From NCBI GenBank assembly GCA_963798795.1, contig CAWCUZ010000002.1, forward strand, positions 248,001-312,000: DNA of 64,000 nucleotides, read 5' to 3'. How positions within the stretch are numbered: the stretch's first letter is position 1; every line of letters starts with the position of its first letter. The position numbers and the translations under genes were made by a program. Source of the stretch: CAWCUZ01 sp963798795 (GTDB lineage Bacteria; Acidobacteriota; Vicinamibacteria; Vicinamibacterales; SCN-69-37). Below the pieces are notes generated by a model. That model had not been told where the DNA came from, made no database searches, and saw nothing but the letters and a program-made list of their open reading frames with translations. Below, in pieces: positions 40,994 to 50,556 of the stretch.

Positions 40994-43447
40994 ATGCGAC
41001 ACCGCGCCACGCTCGCCGCCGTCGTCCTGACCGCCGCTGCGCTGTTCGTCGCGGGCACGCGGGTCATCACCGGCGCACAAGCGCCGGTGGCCGGCGACTA
41101 CGACGCGCACCTGAGGGCCTACGACACACACCAGGCGATGACACGGTCGTCTCCCTATCGCAGCTTGTCGTGGTCGTACATCGGACCGACCAACGTGAGC
41201 GGCCGGGTCACCGACGTCGCGGCCGCCGATCACGGCACGTCACGTCGGCTGTACGCGGGAACGTGCTGCGGCGGCGTGTGGAAATCGGACGACCTCGGCC
41301 AGACGTGGCAGGTCGTCTTCGACCGGGCGGCGGCGACGAGCACGGGCGCATTGGCCGTGGCACCCTCGAATCCGGACATCGTGTGGATCGGCACCGGCGA
41401 GTCGAACATCTTCCGCAGCTCGTACACGGGCGTCGGCGTCTACAAGACCACGGACAACGCGCGGACGTGGCAGCACATGGGCCTGACCGACACCGGCACG
41501 ATCGGCCGCATCGTCATTCACCCGACCAATCCGGACATCGTGTACGTGGCATCGGCCGGCCACGAGTGGACCGAGAACGAGATGCGCGGCGTGTTCAAGA
41601 CCACCGACGGCGGCACGACGTGGCAGACGTCGCTGTCCATCAGCCGGCGAACCGGCGTGAACGACATCGCGATGGACCCGTCCGACCCGAACACGCTCTA
41701 CGCGGCGGCGTGGGAGCGGCAGCGGCGCCACTGGAACGACCCCCGGCCCGAGGCGGGATTCGACGAGGGCGGGATCTTCAAGACGACCGACGCCGGCCGG
41801 ACGTGGACGCGGCTCACGAACGGCCTGCCGCCGGCGCAGGCCCTGGGGCGCATCGGCCTGGCCGTCGCGGCGTCCAAGCCGAACGTCGTCTATGCGTTCA
41901 TCGACAACTACGAGGTCGATCGTGACGCCCCCGCGGGTGCGCGCAACCCGGCCGGCCGCGGCGGTCCGAACGGCGTGATCAAGGGCAATGAGGTGTATCG
42001 GTCCGACGACAAGGGCGGGAGTTGGCGGCTCCAGAGCGCCGAGAGCGAGGCGACGCGTACGTTCATGAAGACGATGTCCGGCACGTACGCGTGGGTGTTC
42101 GGCAACATCCGCGTCGATCCGACGGATCCGGATCGCATCGTCGTGCTCGGCCTCTCGGTGAGCCTGTCGACGGACGGCGGAAAGACGTTCGGGCCGATCG
42201 TCCCACCCGCCGCGCGGGCGGGCGGCGCCGGCGCCGGAGGTGCGGGCGCGGGCCGCGGCGGGCGCGGACCCGGGGGCGACAACCACGCCTTCTGGATCGA
42301 CCCGAAGGACACGAACTTCATGCTGAGCGGCAACGACAGCGGATTCCGCGTGACGACCGACGGCGGCCTCACGTGGAACCACGCGCTGCTGCCGACGAGC
42401 ACCTGGTTCGACATCACCTACGACATGGACACGCCGTTCCACGTGGTCGGGTCGGTGCAGGATCACGGCAGCTACCGGATGCCGGTGGACCTGAGCCACG
42501 GCCGGACCGAGCTGCCGCCCGTGACGGCCGAGAGCGCGCCGGGCGGCGAGTACTGCGAGCACGCCGTCGATCCGCGAAATCCGAACATCATCTACGCGAC
42601 GTCGCTCACGCGTACGGACCTCAGCATTGTCGCCGCGCCGCGCGGGCGCGGCGCCGGAGGCGCAGGGGGTCGCGGCGCCGCCGGCGCCCAGCCGCCGGCC
42701 GGGCCGCAGCGCTCCACCAACATCCGTCCCACGGTCGGACCGGACGAGGATCCGCTGCGCGCGCAGGTGCTGGCGCCGGTGCTGCTGTCCCCATTCGATC
42801 CGGACACGGTCTACTACGGCGCGCAGTATCTGTTCCGCTCGCGCGATCGCGGCGACCACTGGGAGAAGCTCACCGGCGACCTGAGCGCCAACGACACGGC
42901 GCAGCGCGGCGACATCCCCTACCAGGTGATCGTGTCCATCTCCGAGTCGCCGAAGAAGCCGGGCGTCATCTACGCCGGCACCGACGACGGGCGCCTGCAC
43001 GTATCGGTGGACGACGGCAAGACCTGGGAGGACCTGACGCCGCGGCTGCCGCAGAAGACGTGGGTCGCCAAGGTGCTGGCCTCGCAGTACAACGCGGCCA
43101 CGGTCTATCTGGCACAGCAGGGACGCTACGAGGACGATTTCGCGGTGTATCTCTCGAAGTCCACCGACTACGGCAGGACGTGGAAGAGCATCGCCGGCAA
43201 TCTTCCGGGCGGCCCGATGAACATGATCCGGGAAGACCCGGTGCACGCGAACGTGCTCTACACCGCGAACGACTTCGGCGTGTACGTGACGACCAACGGC
43301 GGCGCGCGCTGGGACGTGCTGGGTGGCAATCTGCCGTCCCTCAACGTCATGGATTTCATCGTCCATCCGCGCGATCGGGTGCTCGTGGCCGCCACGCACG
43401 GCCGCGGCGTGTGGGTGATCGACGTCAGCCGGATCGGCGAACGGTAG
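40994..43447 (+). CDS. Secreted sortilin/VPS10-like BNR-repeat protein (intact paralogue)
   Basis: 817 aa with GGAGG 6 bases before the ATG and a signal peptide (TLAAVVLTAAALFVAGTRV). Ten or so Asp-box/BNR motifs occur, for example GVWKSDDLGQTW, GVYKTTDNARTW, GVFKTTDGGTTW, GIFKTTDAGRTW and LHVSVDDGKTW, giving a two-propeller VPS10-like architecture. Gly/Arg/Ala-rich inserts near residues 407-425 and 548-567 interrupt it. Such proteins are usually named glycosyl hydrolases, but no catalytic residues can be assigned; binding or peptidase-inhibitor-like roles are equally possible. It is the intact relative of 7780-10880. Confidence 0.88.
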   Translation: MRHRATLAAVVLTAAALFVAGTRVITGAQAPVAGDYDAHLRAYDTHQAMTRSSPYRSLSWSYIGPTNVSGRVTDVAAADHGTSRRLYAGTCCGGVWKSDDLGQTWQVVFDRAAATSTGALAVAPSNPDIVWIGTGESNIFRSSYTGVGVYKTTDNARTWQHMGLTDTGTIGRIVIHPTNPDIVYVASAGHEWTENEMRGVFKTTDGGTTWQTSLSISRRTGVNDIAMDPSDPNTLYAAAWERQRRHWNDPRPEAGFDEGGIFKTTDAGRTWTRLTNGLPPAQALGRIGLAVAASKPNVVYAFIDNYEVDRDAPAGARNPAGRGGPNGVIKGNEVYRSDDKGGSWRLQSAESEATRTFMKTMSGTYAWVFGNIRVDPTDPDRIVVLGLSVSLSTDGGKTFGPIVPPAARAGGAGAGGAGAGRGGRGPGGDNHAFWIDPKDTNFMLSGNDSGFRVTTDGGLTWNHALLPTSTWFDITYDMDTPFHVVGSVQDHGSYRMPVDLSHGRTELPPVTAESAPGGEYCEHAVDPRNPNIIYATSLTRTDLSIVAAPRGRGAGGAGGRGAAGAQPPAGPQRSTNIRPTVGPDEDPLRAQVLAPVLLSPFDPDTVYYGAQYLFRSRDRGDHWEKLTGDLSANDTAQRGDIPYQVIVSISESPKKPGVIYAGTDDGRLHVSVDDGKTWEDLTPRLPQKTWVAKVLASQYNAATVYLAQQGRYEDDFAVYLSKSTDYGRTWKSIAGNLPGGPMNMIREDPVHANVLYTANDFGVYVTTNGGARWDVLGGNLPSLNVMDFIVHPRDRVLVAATHGRGVWVIDVSRIGER

Positions 43448-43468
43448 GCCGCCGCCGACCCGACGCAG

Positions 43469-43490
43469 GCGGCGGGCTTCAGCCCGCCGC
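43469..43490. terminator. 10-bp GC hairpin between convergent genes
   Basis: GCGGCGGGCT and AGCCCGCCGC are perfectly complementary around a 2-base centre, 21 bases after one stop and 10 bases before the other. There is no U-tract, so it would be a weak or Rho-assisted bidirectional terminator. Confidence 0.5.
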
Positions 43491-43500
43491 GATATCGCGG

Positions 43501-44094
43501 TCAACCGATCCGCGGAATGCGGCGGATCGCCTGGGCGAGGCCGTCGTGTTCGGCGAAGAACCGCAGCCGCAGCAGGTGGATCACGGAGAGGAAGTCGCGC
43601 CACTCCGAGGCGAACGACTCGGACCCCGTCAGGAGCTCGCGGGCTTGCCGGAGACTGGCACGGACGTACTCGCCGGCGTCCTTCGACACCACTTCCTCTT
43701 CGAGCGCGGCGATGATGCGAAAGAAGTCGCCGCGGCCGAGCCAGATGCCGCGGCACGCCGGGCAGTAGTGCACGACGACGGGCGTGTCGGCGTAGCGCAC
43801 CTCCACCATCGCCGTGCCGTCGTCCGGACACGCGAGATGATGGCGATCCGCCTGGAACCGATCCGGGTGCTTCCAGATGTCGAAGTCGAGCCAGACGAGG
43901 TCCGGATCGGTCGCGTCCTTCGTCAGCCGCAACTCGTCGTTCTGGAACCAGACGCCCTGGCACTGCGGGCATTCATCGACTTCGATGACGCCGACGGTCG
44001 TCGGCGTCATCGAGACATGGTCCACGGGACAGTCGCGCGCGCGGCGCGCGCGGCCGCCGGCGGTCTCACTGCGGGTCGAGTTTGCGTCCGGCAT
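43501..44094 (-). CDS. zf-TFIIB zinc-ribbon protein
   Basis: 197 aa. Two zinc-ribbon halves are visible: RDCPVDHVSM with DECPQCQGVWFQNDEL, and ACPDDGTAM with HYCPACRGIWLGRGDF. This CPxC...GxWLxxxE layout defines the zf-TFIIB family (often annotated as putative transcription factors; function not established). The C-terminal half is helical. It overlaps the end of the M14 peptidase gene by 29 bases, so both may be on one transcript. Confidence 0.85.
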   Translation of the reverse strand: MPDANSTRSETAGGRARRARDCPVDHVSMTPTTVGVIEVDECPQCQGVWFQNDELRLTKDATDPDLVWLDFDIWKHPDRFQADRHHLACPDDGTAMVEVRYADTPVVVHYCPACRGIWLGRGDFFRIIAALEEEVVSKDAGEYVRASLRQARELLTGSESFASEWRDFLSVIHLLRLRFFAEHDGLAQAIRRIPRIG

Positions 44095-47000
44095 TCAAGT
44101 TGTCGAAGTTCAGCATCGCGTTGAAGACCATGAAGTAACTGCCGATGGTCTCGCCGCGATAGATGGGATTGTTGGCGAACAGCACGACGTGGCCCTTGCC
44201 GACCGGCGAATCGACGACGACCGCGCGCTGGGCGATGTCGTTGCCGCCCTGGAGCAGTCCCGACACGAGCAGCTCGTTCTGCGTGCCGAAGTGCAGCGCC
44301 GTCCGCGGCCGGAACTCCGGCGGCAGGTAGTTGATCGAGTTCTTCACCTGCTCCTCCGTCGGAATGGCGTAGCTCCACGGCTGTGACGGCTGGCGGGCCG
44401 GCGCCGGCGCCGGCGGATTGTGCAGCTCCATCTCGGCCGGGCGGCCCTGCGGCGTGTCCGGATCGTCCGGAGTGCCGCGGCCGGTCGGCCGGTTGCCGCC
44501 GGCGCCGCCCCCGCGGCCTCCACCGCCGCCAACCCTCCGCCCCCGCCCCCGCCCCGGCCGCCGCCGCCCGCCGAGGCGCTCACCGTGAAGAACGCGCCGC
44601 TGTCGCTGTAGACGGCCAGGTTCTCCGGAATGCCGTAGACGAGGGGGCTCGTGGAATCGCCGAGGTGCGTCCGCAGCAGCGTGCCGACGACGCGCGAGTC
44701 GGAGCCGGGGCGGCCCGAACTCACGCCGTCCGACAGCCGGTTCTGAATGGCGAAGTCGGCGCCCGACCCGGTCGCGCGATGAACACGCCGCCGTCATGGA
44801 CGAACGCGTCGAGGTGCATCAGGCCCTCGAGTCCCATTCCCGGCCGGATGTCGTCGGTCTGCGCCCAGGTGCCGATGTTCGGCGTCTCGGGCGAGTTCTT
44901 CCACGGCATCGGGTTGCGCCACATGGGCATGCCGTCGATGGCGTTGTTGCCGCCCTGCCCCGGCGCGACCACGATGACGTCGTACTTCTCGCGCAGGTTC
45001 GCCGTCTTCCCCACCATCGCGTAGTCGATGTAGTCGTACGGGATGCCGTACACGTCGAACGCCTGCCGCCACCAGCCCTCGGTCTGCGTGCTGCCCCAGC
45101 CGTGGAGGATCGCGACGCGCGCCGCGCGCGCCGGGTGCGTCTTGACCGACGGCGCCGACGAGAGGCCGTACGCCTTCAGGCCGAGTGCCGACGTGACGCC
45201 GTTCAGATCGGCGGCGCTGACGTTCGAGATGATGAACGAACCGCGGTTGAACTACTGCCCCGCCGCCTCGAACGGCTCCTCCGCCATCTGGATGTCGGCG
45301 TCCTTCAGCCGATAGCGCAGCGTGATCAGGGCGTTCTCCGCGTTGTGGTCGATGGCAAAGACCGTGCCCGCGCCCGATACGCCGCCCGGCGCCGCCGCGT
45401 CGCCCTGGACCCGCTCCACGGGCACGTCGAGCACCTTCTGGTCCATCACGCGAACGGCCTGCACGCCAAAGCCTTCGGGGAACGTCCAGCCCGTGTCGTC
45501 GTACGGATTGCGCTGCGGGTCGTTCGGCGCCCAGGTACTGGTAGTCGAGGAGCGCATCGGCGATGCGCGAATACGGCTGGTCCATGCGCACGATGTAGCT
45601 GCCCGCCGGGAACTCGCGGGTTGTCATGGGTGGCGCGGGCGGAGTGGCCGGCTCTTCACCCTGCGCGCCCTGGCCGCCCCCGGCTCCGCCCCCTCGTCCG
45701 CCGCGGCCTCCGCGGCCACCACCGCCTCCGCCGCTGCGGCGCACCGGCATGCTGACGGTGAACGACGAGGTCGCGCGTGAAATCTCGACCGCCTGCTTCT
45801 GCAGCACGCGCAGCAGCTCGGCCTGCGACCCGAGGCGCGGATCGCTGGCCGGCAGAACGTAGGCGGCCGGGCCCTCGGTCCGGGCCTTGAGGATCGACCG
45901 CTTGCTCTTGTCGTAGAAGTTGCGCAAAAAGTACAGCCGGTTATTGGCGATGTAGTCGAGCGAGACCAGCAGTCCCGTCATCTCGTAGTTGTTGTTGTTG
46001 CGCAGCGACCACTTCACGCGCGGCAGCGGCGGATTCTGGCGGTACCACGTCCGCGAGGTCTCGTTGGCCGAGAGGGTGCGGTCCTCGGTATCGGCCGTGC
46101 CGCCGTTGCCGAACGTCTCGTACAGGCGGCTGATGCCGTTGTGCGTCGCCGCCATGAACATCAGGTAGCCGGGCGACCAGGTGTCGAAGGTGCCGAACGC
46201 AAACACGCCCGGCATCCCCATCCGGGTCATCTCGTTCACGTTGTTCCAGCCGATGAGCTGCCACTCGTTGGTGAGGATCGGGTCGAGCCACGCGTTGTAC
46301 GGCCCGTCGCCAATCGTGTTGTCGTAGAGAAACGACCCGGACTCGTGCAGGTCGTGCAGCACCTGCGCTTTCCAGTCGAGGTAGGTGTTCAGCACGTTCT
46401 GCGACAGCTTCAGCGTGAGGCCCATCGCGTCGCGATTGTTGTCATGCGCGACGTAGTGGCCCCAGTACAGCACGCTGGACACCGCATCGTCCGGGTGCTT
46501 CTTCTTGTAGTTGTAGATGTCGACGACGCGGTCGCGCCCGTCCACTTCGACGATCGGCGTGATCAAGGTGATGACGTGGTCGCGGATGTTCTGGATGTAG
46601 AGGCTGTCGTCGGCCGCCAGCCGGTAGGCCAGCTCCATGAGCGCGGTCGGCGCGCCGGCCTCGGTGGAATGGATGGTCCCGGTGATGTAGTAGACGGGCG
46701 CCGCGCGCTTGGCAATCTCGTCCGCCGCAGCGTCGTTCATCTGGATGGACCGCGGATCGGCCAGCTTGGCGAGGTCGGCCTTGTTCTGGTCGAGCTTCGC
46801 CATCAGCGCCTCGGAGGCCACCGCCACGGCGATCATCTCGCGGCCCTCTTCGGTGGTGCCGATCGAGTACACCTTCACCCGCGGCGTCGACTTGGCCAGC
46901 AGCCGCATGTACTCGTACACCTGGCTCGAATACGGCAGATGGCCCTCGGCGCCCGCAATATCGCCCAGCACCGCCATGGGCGTCGGAATACCCTTGGCGG

Positions 47001-47232
47001 CCGGCATGTAGTCGACGAGCGGCGAGAGGAAGAACGACTCGGTGGTGTACTGCTTGATCCGCTTCGTGTACTCCTCGTCGAGCGGCTGATTCGGATTGCG
47101 GCCCGGCTTGGCCGCGGCCAGCTCGGCCTCGGTCGGGGCCTTGCCGCGGCTCTGAGCGGCCAGCAGGCCCACCGGGACCGCCGCGAGCAGCAGACCAACG
47201 AACAGACGAGTCCACACAGCGCTACGTGTCAT
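44066..47232 (-). pseudogene. Secreted M14 zinc carboxypeptidase with C-terminal GATase-like domain, frameshifted
   Basis: About 1,050 aa. Signal peptide FVGLLLAAVPVGLLAAQ; the M14 zinc motif HxxE is in GTIHSTEAGAPT (near residue 190), and HDNNRDAMGL and DLHESGSFLYDN continue the catalytic domain. The N-terminal 565 codons (47232 to about 45537) are in one frame. Homologous sequence then changes frame near 45537, 45250, 44783 and 44530 and ends at NLNAGRKLDPQ. The C-terminal part (YDVIVVAPGQGGNNAIDG, HLDAFVHDGGVFI) looks like a glutamine-amidotransferase-like fold. A Gly-rich tract (RSGGGGGGRGGRGGRGGG) lies before the first break. Probably intact in the organism. Confidence 0.78.
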
Positions 47233-47262
47233 GGTTCGGAACCTCACGCGGATTGTATAGCT

Positions 47263-47663
47263 ATCGGCAATCGGCCATCGCACATCTTCAATCGGATCGG
47301 CAATCGGCGATCGGCAATCGGTGTCCGGCGATCCGGCGATCCGGCGATTCGGCGATCCGGCGATCCGGCGATCTCGGCGATTCGGCGATCCGGCGATCCG
47401 GCGATTCGGCGATCCGGCGATCCGGCGATTCGGCGATCCGGCGATCTCGGCGATCCGGCGATCCGGCGATCCGGCGATCCGGCGATTCGGCGATCCGGCG
47501 ATCCGGCGATCCGGCGATTCGGCGATCCGGCGATCCGGCGATTCGGCGATCCGGCGATCCGGCGATTCGGCGATCCGGCGATCCGGCGATCCGGCGATTC
47601 GGCGATCCGGCGATTCGGCGATTCGGCGATCCGATTGAAGATGTGCGATTAGCGATTGCCGAT
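47263..47663. repeat. 8-bp tandem array (CGGCGATC/CGGCGATT, about 38 units) flanked by 33-bp inverted repeats
   Basis: From 47325 to about 47632 the sequence is an uninterrupted run of CGGCGAT plus C or T, with two 9-bp slips (GATCTCGG). Outside it, 47263-47295 and 47631-47663 are inverted copies, identical at 30 of 33 positions. The right arm forms the last codons and stop of the M16 peptidase gene; the left arm lies 30 bases before the M14 start. The array has no stop codon in several frames on both strands, so long open frames through it are spurious. Confidence 0.93.
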
Positions 47664-49124
47664 AATCTGCCCATTGGTGTCGTAGGTGACGACCGTGCCG
47701 AACTGCTTGAGAAGCCCGCCGATCTTCGCACCGCTCCCGACCGCGACGATCTGGAGCCGTGCCGGATCGAGGTACTTCCGCGCGGCGGCCTGCACCTGCG
47801 CCTGCGTGACGGCCGCGATCCGGGCGGGGAACGTGTCCCAGTAGCTGGCGGGCAGGTGGTAGGTCCACGTGGTGACGTAGTTGTTCAGCACCGACTGCGG
47901 CGACTCGAGCGACAGCGCGAACGACGCGACCATGGCGCGGGTCTTGTCGCGGAACTCCTTGTCGGGCACCGTTTCGTCCCGCATCCGGGCGATTTCGGCC
48001 ATCAGATCGCGCAAGGCCGGCTCGGTGACTTCCGTGCGGACGTCCATCGACGCGAGCCAGAACCCGCGGAACAGGCTCGCCGACACCGAGCTGTACGCGC
48101 CGTACGTGTAGCCCTTCTCCTCGCGCAGATCCGTGAACAGGCGCCCGGTCGGACCGCCGCCGATCACCTGGTTCATCACGCTGACGATGTCGTAGTCGGG
48201 ACTCGTTCGCGCAATCGCCTGCGTGCCGACGTACAGGCTCGTTTGCACCGAGTTCGGCCGGTCCACCAGGTAGACGCGGGCCGGCCCGACCGCCTCGGGA
48301 TCCTGAAGCGACGACACCGGCGCGCCGGCCTTCTTCCACCCGCCGAGCGTGGCGTCCACGAGCTTGCGGGCGTCGGCCATCGACAGATCGCCGGCGAACG
48401 CGATGAGCGCGTGGTCGGGAACGTAGCGGGTACGGTGTTGCTCGACCAGCATCCCGCGGGTCACGGCGTCGAGCGACGCCGCGGTCGGCGAAATGCGCGA
48501 CGCCGGATGGTCGCCGAACAGCACCTGATACATGCGCTCCGAGGCCAGGAATCCCGGACTGGCCCGCTGCGACACCAGACTCGACCGGGTGCGTTCCTTG
48601 TAGCGGGCGAATTCCTCCTCCGGGAACGTCGGGTTCAGCAGGATGTCGCCGGCCAGGGCGAACGCCGCCGGGAAGTTCTCCGTCAGGCTCGACCCCGACA
48701 GGCTGGCATCGCGGCCGGACATCGAGGCGCCGACGCCGAGGGAAGCCGCCATCGTCTCGAGCTGTTCCGAGATCTGCTGACTGGTCCGCGTCGCGGTGCC
48801 TTCGCGCATCATCGCGGCCGTGAAGGCCGCGAGCCCGGCCCGGTCGGCCGGGTCGAAATAGCCCCCGGCGCCCGGCATGATGATCTGGAAGGCGACCTGC
48901 GGCACGCGATGATCCTCGAGGACCATCAGGTGCGCGCCGTTGGGCAGGTCGGTCTCGGCCGGCTTCGGCAGCGTGATCTTCAGCACCTCCGTCGAGACCG
49001 GCGCCAGCCCTTTCATGACGACGGCCTTGTTCTGCGGCGGCGCGGCCTGTTGCGCGCCGGCGACGAAGCCGGCGCCGGCGGTCACCACCAGGGTCAGCGA
49101 GCAGACGAACATGCGGCGGCGCAT
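47649..49124 (-). CDS. M16 peptidase-like subunit without catalytic motif
   Basis: 491 aa with a signal peptide (VCSLTLVVTAGAGFVAGA). The M16 fold is clear (LPNGAHLMVLEDHRVPQVAF, GGPTGRLFTDLREEKGYTYG), but where HxxEH should be the sequence reads FTAAMMREG, so this is the inactive partner subunit. Its ATG overlaps the stop of the catalytic subunit gene (ATGA). The last residues (IIGNR) lie inside the inverted repeat that borders the 8-bp array. Confidence 0.9.
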   Translation of the reverse strand: MRRRMFVCSLTLVVTAGAGFVAGAQQAAPPQNKAVVMKGLAPVSTEVLKITLPKPAETDLPNGAHLMVLEDHRVPQVAFQIIMPGAGGYFDPADRAGLAAFTAAMMREGTATRTSQQISEQLETMAASLGVGASMSGRDASLSGSSLTENFPAAFALAGDILLNPTFPEEEFARYKERTRSSLVSQRASPGFLASERMYQVLFGDHPASRISPTAASLDAVTRGMLVEQHRTRYVPDHALIAFAGDLSMADARKLVDATLGGWKKAGAPVSSLQDPEAVGPARVYLVDRPNSVQTSLYVGTQAIARTSPDYDIVSVMNQVIGGGPTGRLFTDLREEKGYTYGAYSSVSASLFRGFWLASMDVRTEVTEPALRDLMAEIARMRDETVPDKEFRDKTRAMVASFALSLESPQSVLNNYVTTWTYHLPASYWDTFPARIAAVTQAQVQAAARKYLDPARLQIVAVGSGAKIGGLLKQFGTVVTYDTNGQIIGNR

Positions 49125-50473
49125 CAGCGGCCTCCCGGCGTCGGCGCCGTCTTGGGCATCGTGATGACCACGGTGCGATTGGTGGGCACGAGGTAGGTCC
49201 TGGCGACCCGCTGGACGTCGGAGGCCGTCACCGCACCGATCCGATCGACCCGGGTGTTGATCCGGTTGGGGTCCTTGTAGAAGAGCTCGTACTGCGACAG
49301 CAGCACGGCGCGATTCAGCGAGCTGGTCAGGCCGGACACGAAGCTGCGTTTCACGCCGTTCTTCGCCTTGTCCATCTCCCAGCCTTCGATCGGCCCGGCC
49401 TTGACGCGTTCGATCTCGGCGTCGATCGCCGCTTCCAGGTCCGCCACCGCCTTGCCCGGCAGCGGCGTTCCGGCGAACTCGAACAGCCCGGGCCCGCGCG
49501 ATTCGCCGTTGAAGGCGCTGACGCTCGACGCGAGCTGCTGCTGGTGGACGATCGACTCGTAGAGCCGGGAGCTGCGGCCGCTGGAGAGCACGCTCGCCAG
49601 CACCGTCAGGGCGTCGTCGTCCGGCGTGCCGCTGGGCGGCACGTGGTAGGCCATGGCCACGCGCGGCAGGCGGGCCAGCGGATCGTCGACCGTCGTGCGC
49701 CGCTCGACGGTCTGCGGCGGCTCGGTCATGTCCACCTCGGCCGGCGGCGGCTGCCGGGGGATCCGATCGAAATACTTGTGCACCTTCGCCAGGCACGCGG
49801 TGGACTGGACGTCACCGGAGATCGCCATGACGGCGTTGTTCGGCGCGTAGTAGGTGCGGAAGAAGGCCTTCACGTCGTCGACCGACGCGGCGTTGAGGTC
49901 GGCCATCGAGCCGATCACCGAGTGTTCGTAGGCGGCGTTCTCGTACGCCAGCTCGTCGAGCAGCTCCGACGACTTGCCGTACGGCTGGTTGTCGATCCCC
50001 AGCCGCCGTTCCTCCTGCACCGCGTTGCGCTGATTGTCGAGATTCTCTTTCGTGATCTCGAGCGACCACATGCGGTCGGACTCGAGGAAGAGCGCGAGGT
50101 CGAGCTGATTGGCGGGCAGCGTGTCGTAGTACAAGGTGCGGTCCTTGTTGGTCGTCCCGTTCATGCTGCCGCCGTTGTTGAAGATCAGCGTGAAGTGCTC
50201 GCCCGGCCCGACCTGCTCGGAGCCCTTGAACATCATGTGCTCGAACAGATGCGCGAACCCGGTGCGGCCCGGCCGCTCGTCACGCGACCCGACGTTGTAG
50301 CTGATCGCGATCGAAAAGACGGGGGCGTTGTGGTCCTCGTTGATCAGCACGCGCAGCCCGTTCTCGAGCGTGGTCTGCGTGAACTGGACGCGCGGTGCGC
50401 TCGCGCCACGGACGACAACGCCCGCCAGCACGAGACTCGCAGCCGCCACGACGCGGCCGGTCGGTCGGGACAT
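49124..50473 (-). CDS. M16 zinc peptidase, catalytic subunit
   Basis: 449 aa, signal peptide GRVVAAASLVLAGVVVRGAS. The inverted zinc motif HxxEH is H75-LFE-H79 in GFAHLFEHMMFKG, with the downstream Glu in NQRNAVQEERRLG. Works with the non-catalytic subunit encoded immediately downstream as a heterodimeric peptidase of the processing-peptidase/pitrilysin type, probably degrading peptides in the periplasm. Confidence 0.93.
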   Translation of the reverse strand: MSRPTGRVVAAASLVLAGVVVRGASAPRVQFTQTTLENGLRVLINEDHNAPVFSIAISYNVGSRDERPGRTGFAHLFEHMMFKGSEQVGPGEHFTLIFNNGGSMNGTTNKDRTLYYDTLPANQLDLALFLESDRMWSLEITKENLDNQRNAVQEERRLGIDNQPYGKSSELLDELAYENAAYEHSVIGSMADLNAASVDDVKAFFRTYYAPNNAVMAISGDVQSTACLAKVHKYFDRIPRQPPPAEVDMTEPPQTVERRTTVDDPLARLPRVAMAYHVPPSGTPDDDALTVLASVLSSGRSSRLYESIVHQQQLASSVSAFNGESRGPGLFEFAGTPLPGKAVADLEAAIDAEIERVKAGPIEGWEMDKAKNGVKRSFVSGLTSSLNRAVLLSQYELFYKDPNRINTRVDRIGAVTASDVQRVARTYLVPTNRTVVITMPKTAPTPGGR

Positions 50474-50556
50474 GAGGCCTCCTCGGAAATCCTGACGATT
50501 ATAGGGCCTCGTCGGCAGGCGCAGGTGGACGTCCGGACCCGGACATCCGGTGGCAA

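Noticed and set aside
47325..47632. Possible CRISPR array
   Set aside because: The unit is 8 bp in direct tandem with no unique spacers, and no cas gene is present.
46141..49196. Long plus-strand open frames across the 8-bp array and the M16 genes
   Set aside because: They are antisense to well-conserved peptidase genes and pass through the stop-free array; the predicted proteins are Arg/Gly/Ala-rich shadows.
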